The notes under the pieces were generated by a model. The model ran no database searches. It was given only the letters and a program-made list of their open reading frames with translations, and was not told the origin of the DNA. Both the position numbers and the translations under genes were made by a program. Below are positions 17,070 through 24,168 of a stretch of DNA of 40,005 nt, one piece after another. Source of the DNA: Candidatus Poseidonia sp. (GTDB lineage: Archaea > Thermoplasmatota > Poseidoniia > Poseidoniales > Poseidoniaceae); the NCBI GenBank assembly GCA_023254365.1, contig JALRLQ010000004.1, positions 1 to 40,005 of the forward strand, given 5' to 3'. The number at the start of each line of letters is the position of its first letter. Positions within the stretch are counted from its first letter, which is position 1.

Positions 17070-17495
17070 ATGGATGATGAAATCGTCGAGTTCGTAATCG
17101 CTCAAGACCGCAAATATTCGATGGACCACTTGTGGTTCCAACAAAAAGAACAGAAACTCATGATCGGCGTGAGTGAGTTCCTCCGCATTGAAATCGGCGA
17201 CATTCTCCGCGTGATTCTGCCTCAAGCCGAAACCGAGGTGGACGAAGGCGGCAGCCTCTTCTCGCTGTGGAGTGCTGACGAGAAGGTCTCTCTTTCCTCT
17301 CCCTTTTCCGGCGTCATCTCCGACGTGAACGGTGAAGTGGAAATCAATCCAGATTTGGTCAACGATTCCGCCTACAACGACGGTTGGATCATTCTGTTGG
17401 AACCCCATGAGTTGCAGGTCAACCCTGAGGACAAGCAACTCCTCGAGAACCTCATGGAGCACGACGAATACGTCGAGTACCTCGCAGAGCTTTGA
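17070..17495 (+). CDS. Glycine cleavage H-like (lipoyl-domain) protein
   Basis: 141 residues with the fold pattern of GcvH: YSMDHLWFQQKEQ near residues 16-27, GVSEFLRIEIGDILRVILP, then the hairpin region and SPFSGVISDVNGEVEINPDLVNDSAY. In GcvH the lipoylated Lys lies eight residues before the Pro of (A/S)PxSG. Here that place is Asp70, and the nearest Lys (Lys72) is two residues too close, so the attachment hairpin is shorter or unmodified. No other glycine-cleavage gene is in the window. It may be a lipoate-independent H-like protein or carry lipoate on a shifted Lys. It precedes hpt on the same strand. Confidence 0.7.
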   Translation: MDDEIVEFVIAQDRKYSMDHLWFQQKEQKLMIGVSEFLRIEIGDILRVILPQAETEVDEGGSLFSLWSADEKVSLSSPFSGVISDVNGEVEINPDLVNDSAYNDGWIILLEPHELQVNPEDKQLLENLMEHDEYVEYLAEL

Positions 17496-17560
17496 CCCCG
17501 CCAACTGAGCGGGACCGCATCATCCCGAAGGATGATGAACTCACACCCTTTCCAAGACCC

Positions 17561-18133
17561 ATGAGCGACGCCATGGCCCAACTCCGTGAGAGTCTCAAAG
17601 CAGCCCCCGTTATTTGGAAAGGCGAATATCCATACTTCATCCATCCCATCACCGACGGCGTGCCTCGTATGCACCCCGATGTGTTGACCGCCATCACTGA
17701 ACTGGTCGTTGAGCGGGTGGATTGGAACAACGTGGATCTCTTGCTAGGCATCGAAGCCATGGGCCTTCCGCTCACGGCACCGCTGAGCATGGCCACCGGC
17801 ATCCCGCTGGTCATTGCACGAAAACGCTCCTACGGCCTTGAAGGGGAGGTCGAAATCGACCAATCAACGGGCTACTCAAAGGGGGCGATGTACCTCAACA
17901 ACCTCAAGGAAGGTGAACGCATTGCCATCCTCGACGACGTGCTCTCCACCGGAGGCACCCTTGAGGCCGTCATTGAAGGTGTTCGTCGAGCCGGTGCCCA
18001 CGTCACCGAAATCATCGCTGTCGTGGAAAAAGGCGGCGGGCTCAAGCGCCTCCAGGGCTTGTACCCGGACATCAACATTCAATCGCTGGTCCGACTCGAA
18101 ATGGACGGTGCCACGGTGGTTCTCCTCGACTGA
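17561..18133 (+). CDS. hpt: Archaeal-type hypoxanthine/guanine phosphoribosyltransferase
   Basis: 190 residues if started at ATG 17561, which matches the usual length of the archaeal family; a TTG overlapping the previous stop (17492) would add 23 residues. The family pattern is clear: APVIWKGEYPYFIHPITDGVP at the N-terminus, LLGIEAMGLPLTAPLSMATG, RKRSYGLEGEVEIDQSTGYSKG, and the PRPP-binding IAILDDVLSTGGT. The enzyme salvages hypoxanthine and guanine to IMP and GMP; some relatives use adenine. It is probably cotranscribed with the gcvH-like gene and lies 55 bases before dph2. Confidence 0.88.
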   Translation: MSDAMAQLRESLKAAPVIWKGEYPYFIHPITDGVPRMHPDVLTAITELVVERVDWNNVDLLLGIEAMGLPLTAPLSMATGIPLVIARKRSYGLEGEVEIDQSTGYSKGAMYLNNLKEGERIAILDDVLSTGGTLEAVIEGVRRAGAHVTEIIAVVEKGGGLKRLQGLYPDINIQSLVRLEMDGATVVLLD

Positions 18134-18188
18134 ATGTCAATGGGTGCCTTCATGAGGGAGCGGCCACGCCGCAGGGTTGAGGGAGAAC

Positions 18189-19298
18189 ATGGATCTCGAC
18201 CGCCATGACTTCGAACTGGACGAGTTGATGGAGCGCATTCGCGCCAACGACAACCGACTCATTGCTCTACAAGTGCCCGAAGGGCTCAAGATGCAAGCGC
18301 TTGAAATGATGGACACCATTGAAACCGAAACCAGTGCCCAAGTTGTGCTCGCCGCTGACCCCTGCTACGGGGCATGCGACCTGGTGCACGACAAGATGCA
18401 ACTCATGGGTGTCGAGTTGGTCGCCCACATGGGCCATTCCCAAATGAACATCGATTCAGGAATGCCGACGCAATTCATCAACGTCACCTACGACGGTGAC
18501 CCCGAACTCAGTCCCGTCCTTCCGTGGCTGGAACAACATCGGGCCATGGCCCAAGCGCGCCTTGCTGACCAAGGCAACACCACCGAATTGACCGAGGAAG
18601 AGGCCCAAGAGCGGTTCATGGATGCTGTCGGGCGCATGGCACCGCTCACCGATACCAAACTCGGCTTGGTGGGCTCCATTCAACACCTCCATCTCCTACC
18701 CGACTTCCATGACCGTTTGGAGAAGGCGGGCTTCGACGTCACCATCCCCATCGGCGGCGCACGCCTCTCGTTCCCCGGGCAAGTGTTGGGCTGCAACTAC
18801 TCCGGAGACGACCCTTCCATCGGCCACTACCTCTTCCTTGGAAGCGGCGATTTCCATCCCATCGGTCTGGTCCTTCACACGGGCAAACCGCTGGCGATGC
18901 TTGACCCGTACACAGGCGACGCTGAAGAAATGTCCCTTGAACGCATTGAGCGCATCCTCCGCCAGCGTTTTGGCCTCATCATGAGCGTCCAAGATGCCAA
19001 CTCGTTTGGGATCTTGATCGGCGAGAAACCCGGCCAAATGCGGCGTACACTCGCTTTGCGCATGAAGCGCATGTTGGCCAAGCACGGCAAGAAAGGCTAC
19101 TTGCTCGCTCTCGAGCACGTTGGTCCTGAACTCATCGACTTCTATCCCGTGGACGCCTTCGTGAACACGGCTTGCCCTCGCATCGCCATCGATGACGCCG
19201 TCAAATACCGCAAACCGCTCATCACCCCCTTCGAACTCGAAGTGGCGCTGGGTGAAAAGCAGTGGGAGACCGGATATCAGTTCGACGAAATCCCTTGA
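18189..19298 (+). CDS. dph2: Diphthamide biosynthesis radical enzyme Dph2
   Basis: 369 residues from ATG at 18189, preceded by GAGGGAG. Three separated Cys that would hold the 4Fe-4S cluster are present: Cys59 in ADPCYGACD, Cys202 in VLGCNYS and Cys329 in NTACPRIAIDD. The first sits at the same position as in the Pyrococcus enzyme. Dph2 transfers the 3-amino-3-carboxypropyl group of S-adenosylmethionine to a His of elongation factor 2, the first step of diphthamide formation. Other matching parts are ALQVPEGLK near the start and TPFELEVALG at the end. An insert around residues 120-150 (Glu-rich) makes it slightly longer than usual. Confidence 0.92.
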   Translation: MDLDRHDFELDELMERIRANDNRLIALQVPEGLKMQALEMMDTIETETSAQVVLAADPCYGACDLVHDKMQLMGVELVAHMGHSQMNIDSGMPTQFINVTYDGDPELSPVLPWLEQHRAMAQARLADQGNTTELTEEEAQERFMDAVGRMAPLTDTKLGLVGSIQHLHLLPDFHDRLEKAGFDVTIPIGGARLSFPGQVLGCNYSGDDPSIGHYLFLGSGDFHPIGLVLHTGKPLAMLDPYTGDAEEMSLERIERILRQRFGLIMSVQDANSFGILIGEKPGQMRRTLALRMKRMLAKHGKKGYLLALEHVGPELIDFYPVDAFVNTACPRIAIDDAVKYRKPLITPFELEVALGEKQWETGYQFDEIP

Positions 19299-19340
19299 TT
19301 CGTGCGCTCTTGCCTGCCAAAAGGGCCGCTGGAAGCGAAA

Positions 19341-19378
19341 TTGACAACCACATCTTTTAGAACGGTTGACAACAGCAT
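19341..19378. repeat. Pair of TTGACAACnnCAT repeats before orc1/cdc6
   Basis: Two copies of TTGACAACnnCAT (19341-19353 and 19366-19378) are 25 bases apart, just upstream of ATG 19388. They flank a TATA-like CTTTTAGA (about 19354-19361). They may be an operator for autoregulation or origin-recognition sites for the encoded initiator. Confidence 0.45.
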
Positions 19379-19387
19379 TCCCTTGAT

Positions 19388-20590
19388 ATGACGTGGTACT
19401 TGGACCGCATCGGCGCTGGGCTCATCATCGCCCATCCAGAGATGTTGGATTTCGATTATGTTCCTGAGGAACTCGTTGGCCGAGAGGATATCCAAACCGA
19501 ATTGGCCTCCAAGTTTACCACCGTAGGAACGCCGGAAGGGGCGGCTCGAGCCGTGATCACCGGCCCTGTGGGAAGCGGAAAGACGGTGCTCGCCAAAACC
19601 TTCTGTCGGGATTTACAACGCCACCTCTCGGGTAAACGCGAAATCAAGGTGGCTCATGTGAACTGCCGAAACGCTTCCACCAGCATGCGTGTTGCCCAGC
19701 GCATCCTCCACCAGTTTGACCCCGGTCACCCCGACCGTGGACTCTCGTTGGGAGAACTGCTGCTCAGTTTGCGGAAAATGCTGCGCAGAACCTCGACTCA
19801 TCTCATCGTGGTGCTCGACGAGGTGGACCATATGCTGCGTCGTTCAGGGGACGAATTGCTCTACCAGTTGCTCCGAATTGACGAGGACCAAGATGGAACG
19901 GGAACGCTCTCGCTCATCCTCATCAGTCAAGAGCAGGTGCTGGACGTCCTCGAAACGGCGGTGTTATCGAAATTTGGACAGTCCAACCATGTCCGGGTTC
20001 CCCCTTACACGGTTGATGGACTGGAAGCCATCGCCCGTCATCGAGCCTCGTTGGCATTGGTGCACGGGACATGGGACGATGGCATCATGAGGTTGCTGGC
20101 AGAACGTGCTGGTGACAGCGGTGATGCTCGACGAGTGATCGAATACCTGAGCAGCGCTGCGGAACGAGCGGAATTCCGTCAGGACGGCCACAGCGAACAA
20201 GCCATCACGGTGGACGACCTCCATGCGGTCAACGATATCTTGGCCACCGATACCAGCCACCGAGTGGAAATCGTTGACGACCTTCCCGCCCAAGGCATGC
20301 TGGTGCTGCTGGCCATGTGTCGGCGCCTGCGAAACGAGGACACCATGACCATGGGCGATGTTGAACAACTCTACGCCGTGGTGTGTGAAGAGTACGAGCA
20401 GAAGCCGAAAAGCCACACCACGTTGTGGAAATACGTCAAGGACATCGAACAGGGAGGCATCATCACCACGCGCGTGGCGACCGTCCCCGGTGGACGGGGT
20501 CGAACCACCCACCTCAGCATGCCTCACTTCCTGCCCGCTGACCTCGCCAACCGGTTGGAATTGCTTCTCCCCAAGCGCTTGCGGCGCTAA
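19388..20590 (+). CDS. orc1/cdc6: Orc1/Cdc6 replication initiator
   Basis: 400 residues. An AAA+ module has Walker A GPVGSGKT (59-66), Walker B VVLDEVD (141-147), a sensor-1 region (LSLILISQE) and a sensor-2 region with GDARRVIEYLSSAA. A winged-helix domain in the last 110 residues (SHTTLWKYVKDIEQGGII, then a wing GGRGRTTHLSM) binds origin DNA. Archaeal Orc1/Cdc6 proteins recognise origins and load the MCM helicase. The gene is preceded by an 89-base spacer with a repeated element and followed by rps6e. Replication origins often lie beside such genes, but no long AT-rich unwinding region is visible here. Confidence 0.92.
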   Translation: MTWYLDRIGAGLIIAHPEMLDFDYVPEELVGREDIQTELASKFTTVGTPEGAARAVITGPVGSGKTVLAKTFCRDLQRHLSGKREIKVAHVNCRNASTSMRVAQRILHQFDPGHPDRGLSLGELLLSLRKMLRRTSTHLIVVLDEVDHMLRRSGDELLYQLLRIDEDQDGTGTLSLILISQEQVLDVLETAVLSKFGQSNHVRVPPYTVDGLEAIARHRASLALVHGTWDDGIMRLLAERAGDSGDARRVIEYLSSAAERAEFRQDGHSEQAITVDDLHAVNDILATDTSHRVEIVDDLPAQGMLVLLAMCRRLRNEDTMTMGDVEQLYAVVCEEYEQKPKSHTTLWKYVKDIEQGGIITTRVATVPGGRGRTTHLSMPHFLPADLANRLELLLPKRLRR

Positions 20591-20616
20591 ATGGCTCATC
20601 GTTGCAGACGATGGGG

Positions 20617-20660
20617 CTAAATACGGGTCTTGAGTCGGACAAATCCCGAGAGGTGCTCCT
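20617..20660 (+). promoter_or_regulatory. Probable promoter and ribosome site of rps6e
   Basis: CTAAATAC at 20617-20624 is a good archaeal TATA-like box, about 40 bases before the start. GAGAGGTG at about 20648-20655 can pair with 16S rRNA before ATG 20661. Confidence 0.5.
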
Positions 20661-21149
20661 ATGGCAGGTAATGATGCTGAATTCATCGCTGTGGTGAACG
20701 ACACAGACCCAAAGAACGGTGGTAAATCGTACGCCCTGAAAATCACCGGCAACAACCACGCTCAAATGTTGGGCAAGCGCATCGGCGACGTTGTGGACGG
20801 TTTGTTCGTGGGCGAGGGCGACAAGACGCTCTCCGGATACAAGCTCGAAATCACGGGAGGCTCGGACAAGACCGGAACCCCCATGCGCCGAGACCTCGAA
20901 GGCGGCAACCGCCAATCGATTTTGGTGACGCAATCCACCGGTTACAAAGGTGAAGTCGTTGTTCACAAGAAAAAGGGCGGTGACAAAAAGCGATTCCGCT
21001 ACAAGCCAGACGGTCTGCGCAAGCGACGAAACTTCCGCGGCAACACCGTGACGCAAGACACCCGCCAAATCAACCTCCGAGTGGTTGAGGCCGGCAAGAA
21101 ATCCCTTGAAACCATCCTCGCAGCAGAGGCTGAGGAAGCATCGGAGTGA
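20661..21149 (+). CDS. rps6e: Ribosomal protein eS6
   Basis: 162 residues. It carries the eS6 signature: KITGNNHAQMLGKRIGDVVDG, GYKLEITGGSDKTGTPMRRD, QSILVTQSTGYK, GLRKRRNFRGNTVTQDTRQIN. It is a small-subunit protein shared by archaea and eukaryotes. Archaeal forms are often near 125 residues; the extra length comes from a Lys-rich insert (HKKKGGDKKRFRYK) and an acidic tail. It lies 39 bases before the aIF2 gamma gene, a pairing common in euryarchaea, and probably shares its transcript. Confidence 0.95.
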   Translation: MAGNDAEFIAVVNDTDPKNGGKSYALKITGNNHAQMLGKRIGDVVDGLFVGEGDKTLSGYKLEITGGSDKTGTPMRRDLEGGNRQSILVTQSTGYKGEVVVHKKKGGDKKRFRYKPDGLRKRRNFRGNTVTQDTRQINLRVVEAGKKSLETILAAEAEEASE

Positions 21150-21188
21150 ACCCGAGAGGGCGTTCGTAGGACTTGAGAGGTGGGAAGC

Positions 21189-22427
21189 ATGGCACGAAAG
21201 CTTCCCGCACAACCCGAAGTGAACATTGGCCTGGTTGGCCATGTTGACCACGGAAAAACCACCCTCACGCAAGCCCTTTCAGGAGTTTGGACCGACACAC
21301 ACTCTGAAGAGCGAAAGCGTGGAATTTCTATCAAACTCGGCTACGCTGACACCGCCTTTTACCAAGACGGAGACGGTCAATTCTACGCCACCGGAAAGCG
21401 TCCTGATGGTGGTGAGGATGTGGCGGAAGAACTCCAGCGCGTCGTCTCGTTTGTCGATGCCCCCGGTCACGAGACCTTGATGGCCATCATGATCACCGGT
21501 GCTTCCATCATGGACGGCGCCATGTTGATGGTCGCAGCCAACGAAACTTGCCCTCAACCCCAAACCCGAGAACACCTCATGGCTTTGGAAATTGCCGGCA
21601 TCGAAAACATCGTCATCGTTCAGAACAAGATTGACTTGGTCTCAAAAGAACGAGCGCTGGAATCTCATCAAGAGATCAAAGCCTTCCTCAAGGGTACGAT
21701 TGCAGAAAACGCACCCGTCATCCCTGTTTCGGCGCACCACGATGTCAACCTTGACGTCCTGATTCAAGCCATTGAGGCCACCATCCCCACGCCCGACCGG
21801 TCCAAGGACAAGCGCTCCATCATGCACGTCGCTCGCTCGTTTGACATCAACCGACCAGGAACACGCCCTTCAAAGTTGAAGGGCGGTGTGATTGGCGGTA
21901 GCATCGTTGAAGGTGAGTTCGCTGAAGGCGACGAAATCGTCATCGGCCCGGGCAGAAAGATGGAGAAGGGGAGCAAGTCCGTATGGGAACCGATTGAAGC
22001 CGTGGTCAGCAGCATGCAGGGCGGCGGACTGACGTTGGACACCATGCACGCCGGCGGTCTTTGCGGCATGGCCACGTTCCTCGACCCATCCATCACGACC
22101 TCGGACAACCTCTCGGGCCAGGTCGTGGCCCGAAAGGGTGACCTGCCTGAAGTCCATACATCGGTTTCCATCAGCGTGAACCTGATGAGCCACATGGTGG
22201 CTGGAGACGGTGAGTCGCCTGAAAAGATTCAACCGCTGCGAAACAACGAGATGTTGATGCTCAACGTTGCCACGGCGACGTCCGTCGGTGTGACACGAAA
22301 TGCCGAAAAGTCACGTACAGATCTTGATTTGCGCCTTCCAATTTGTGCCGACAAAGGCCAACGAATCTCGCTCTCCCGGCGCATTGGCTCCCGCTGGCGA
22401 TTGATTGGCTACGGCACCATCGAGTGA
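21189..22427 (+). CDS. eif2g: Translation initiation factor aIF2 subunit gamma
   Basis: 412 residues from ATG at 21189, after GAGAGGTGGG. GTPase motifs are GHVDHGKTT (17-25), DAPGHE (90-95) and NKID. The rest (QPQTREHLMALEIAGI, SFDINRPGTRPSKLKGGVIGGS, the terminal ISRR-like IGSRWRLIGYGTIE) is typical. The protein carries initiator Met-tRNA to the small subunit. Known archaeal homologs have a zinc knuckle of four Cys between the switch region and DAPGHE. Here the corresponding segment (about 55-84) has no Cys at all and reads YQDGDGQFYATGKRPDG. The gene follows rps6e and precedes a PIN nuclease, an order seen in other euryarchaea. Confidence 0.95.
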   Translation: MARKLPAQPEVNIGLVGHVDHGKTTLTQALSGVWTDTHSEERKRGISIKLGYADTAFYQDGDGQFYATGKRPDGGEDVAEELQRVVSFVDAPGHETLMAIMITGASIMDGAMLMVAANETCPQPQTREHLMALEIAGIENIVIVQNKIDLVSKERALESHQEIKAFLKGTIAENAPVIPVSAHHDVNLDVLIQAIEATIPTPDRSKDKRSIMHVARSFDINRPGTRPSKLKGGVIGGSIVEGEFAEGDEIVIGPGRKMEKGSKSVWEPIEAVVSSMQGGGLTLDTMHAGGLCGMATFLDPSITTSDNLSGQVVARKGDLPEVHTSVSISVNLMSHMVAGDGESPEKIQPLRNNEMLMLNVATATSVGVTRNAEKSRTDLDLRLPICADKGQRISLSRRIGSRWRLIGYGTIE

Positions 22428-22436
22428 GGTGGACGT

Positions 22437-22814
22437 ATGCAGCAGGTGCTCATTGACGCCTGCGGTTGGGTGGCCTGTGTGGATGCCCAACTCAACGTTG
22501 AACGTGAACTTGAAGCCCTCATGGGGCCTTGTGAATGGATTGTCTTGGCTTCGGTCGCTCGTGAGTTGGAAAGGCTTGAGCAACAGCGTCCTCGTTCCAA
22601 GTCTTTGTTGCTGCCGCTTCTGCTGGGGAAAGCCACCCTTGTGAAGGGTGACGACAACGGCCACACCGACGATGCGTTGGTGGCGCACGCCCACGAACAC
22701 GGGTGCGCTACCTTGACCGTTGACGTGGACCTGAAACACCGATTGTTTGAGGCCAACCTCACGGTGGTTGAGGTTCGCCAAGGGAACCATCTTTACCTTC
22801 TTGATGCTCTATAG
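22437..22814 (+). CDS. PIN-domain (Fcf1/VapC-like) endonuclease
   Basis: 125 residues from ATG at 22437, with GAGGTGG upstream. The PIN-domain acidic residues can be placed: Asp7 in VLIDACG, Glu43 in ARELERL, Asp78/Asp79 in GHTDDALV and Asp96/Asp98 in LTVDVDLK. In euryarchaea a PIN protein of the Fcf1/Utp24 type often follows the aIF2 gamma gene, and this one fits. Such proteins cut RNA, in eukaryotes the pre-rRNA; the archaeal substrate is not settled. It ends five bases from the converging DUF357 gene. Confidence 0.85.
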   Translation: MQQVLIDACGWVACVDAQLNVERELEALMGPCEWIVLASVARELERLEQQRPRSKSLLLPLLLGKATLVKGDDNGHTDDALVAHAHEHGCATLTVDVDLKHRLFEANLTVVEVRQGNHLYLLDAL

Positions 22815-22819
22815 AAACA

Positions 22820-23119
22820 TCAAGGCAGTGTGAAAAGCACGTCGTCTCCATGGCCGTCAAGCCACCCGATTTTGACGCCTGCATCAATCCAAGCATGGGC
22901 GTAGTTGATGGCCCCAAACGCTCGAACAAGATCGCCTGTGTTCAGAAAGTGCTCAGCGTCGGAGGCGTAGTCGTCGGCCATTCGCATCATGACAGCCAAC
23001 TTCTGGCCTTCGCCCGAAGTTGGCTCAACCAGTTCAGTTGCCTTTTCACGGGCCCGGCGTGTGATGTCCAGGTACGCCTTCACGCGCTCGACCGTCACCG
23101 TTTCCTGTTCGTCGGTCAT
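22820..23119 (-). CDS. DUF357 protein
   Basis: 99 residues from ATG at 23119, overlapping the stop of the upstream gene by four bases (ATGA), so it is translationally coupled. The protein is a helical bundle with the DUF357 pattern: VKAYLDITRRAREKA, MADDYASDAEHFLNTGDLVRAFGAINYAHAWIDAGVKIGWL. The family is archaeal and of unknown function. It is the last gene of a three-gene leftward operon. The longer frame to 23263 is rejected because the extra residues are antisense to nothing useful and lack similarity. Confidence 0.85.
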   Translation of the reverse strand: MTDEQETVTVERVKAYLDITRRAREKATELVEPTSGEGQKLAVMMRMADDYASDAEHFLNTGDLVRAFGAINYAHAWIDAGVKIGWLDGHGDDVLFTLP

Positions 23120-24168
23120 TCGCCTCCCTCCTTCTGTCGCCTCAGCAGACGGCGTGCGTCCTCGCTCCTGCCAAGCGCTTCGTAGAGTTCGATGGCCAAG
23201 GAGAGTTTGCCCAAGTCTTCCGCTTCCTGTGCTCGAAGGAACATGTTGCGGCGTTCTTCCCAATTGCGCGCCATGGCTGCTTCAGCGACCGCCCGGTACC
23301 GGCCTTCACGTTCAGCCTCGGAAAGATGTGGCGCTGTCCATCGACGCACGAGCCCCTCTCGGCTTGCGGTCGCCATGGCGTCGGGTGTGCACAAGACCAA
23401 CAAATCGCCAAGATGCATTCGTTGGGTGAGCGGTGCCTCATCGTCCTCTTCGACTCTTGGTGCTGAAAGCGATACGAGGTGGCCTTCGATGCCCAAGACC
23501 CACCATCCGTCACCGGCTCGCACTGCGTCCATGGGCTCCATTGAATCGGCTTCAATGCGTTCGAGGGCGTCCCAGCCAAACGGATGAGGGACACCCTCCC
23601 ACAACCCCCCGTCGCCGGACTGGAGCAGTAAACGCCCGTCTTTCAAGGTCGAACACCAACTCCACGACCGGTCCTCCAGCTTCCGCTTCTTGTCATCCCC
23701 GGTCAAACGTCCGCACCAAAGCATGCCTTCGGGGTCCTGCCACAGGAGATGTTCTCGGTCCAACCAGCCGATGAGGCGACGCACGGGTCCGCTTTCGACT
23801 CGGCGAATGCCACGACCGTTCTCAGAAAACAAGTGGATCTGGCCTTTTCTTCCAGCCAGAGCCCATCCCCCGCCGGGGCGAGCGGCAAGGTCGCTGAATC
23901 CACCGGGCGTGCTGCGCCCTTCGTTCATCATCGCACCGTTGGAGGTGCTCATGAGGTAGAACCCGTGGGCTGCGAGAAGGCCGATGGTCCCTTGAACGGC
24001 TTGGGCTGCATGGACCTTGAACGGAACTTCAACGTGCCAGCGAACGTCCCCGTCAGCCTCAAGCATGGTCATTTCAAGTCCGGCGCTGACCAAGACACCG
24101 CCTTCGGCAGCGGCCAACATGGCGATTCGTGAATCGGCTTGCCAAGACCACGCAATGTTCCACGACAT
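23116..24168 (-). CDS. Propeller-like protein with C-terminal helical repeat
   Basis: 350 residues from ATG at 24168, sharing one base with the upstream stop. The first about 270 residues alternate strands with Trp-rich endings (VSAGLEMTMLEADGDVRWHV, GWALAGRKGQIHLFSENG, GRLLLQSGDGGLWEG), which suggests a WD40/PQQ-like beta-propeller. The last 70 residues are helical (ERRNMFLRAQEAEDLGKLSLAIELYEALG), similar to a TPR. No catalytic motif is visible. It is probably a scaffold for the neighbouring AAA and DUF357 proteins, but this is inference from the operon alone. Confidence 0.6.
   Translation of the reverse strand: MSWNIAWSWQADSRIAMLAAAEGGVLVSAGLEMTMLEADGDVRWHVEVPFKVHAAQAVQGTIGLLAAHGFYLMSTSNGAMMNEGRSTPGGFSDLAARPGGGWALAGRKGQIHLFSENGRGIRRVESGPVRRLIGWLDREHLLWQDPEGMLWCGRLTGDDKKRKLEDRSWSWCSTLKDGRLLLQSGDGGLWEGVPHPFGWDALERIEADSMEPMDAVRAGDGWWVLGIEGHLVSLSAPRVEEDDEAPLTQRMHLGDLLVLCTPDAMATASREGLVRRWTAPHLSEAEREGRYRAVAEAAMARNWEERRNMFLRAQEAEDLGKLSLAIELYEALGRSEDARRLLRRQKEGGE

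Noticed and set aside
17492..17560. TTG start overlapping the gcvH-like stop as the start of hpt
   Set aside because: It would add 23 residues not matching the family; ATG at 17561 gives the usual length. It cannot be fully excluded.
20514..21272. Leftward open frame of 252 codons
   Set aside because: Antisense to the ends of orc1/cdc6, rps6e and aIF2 gamma, which are certain genes.
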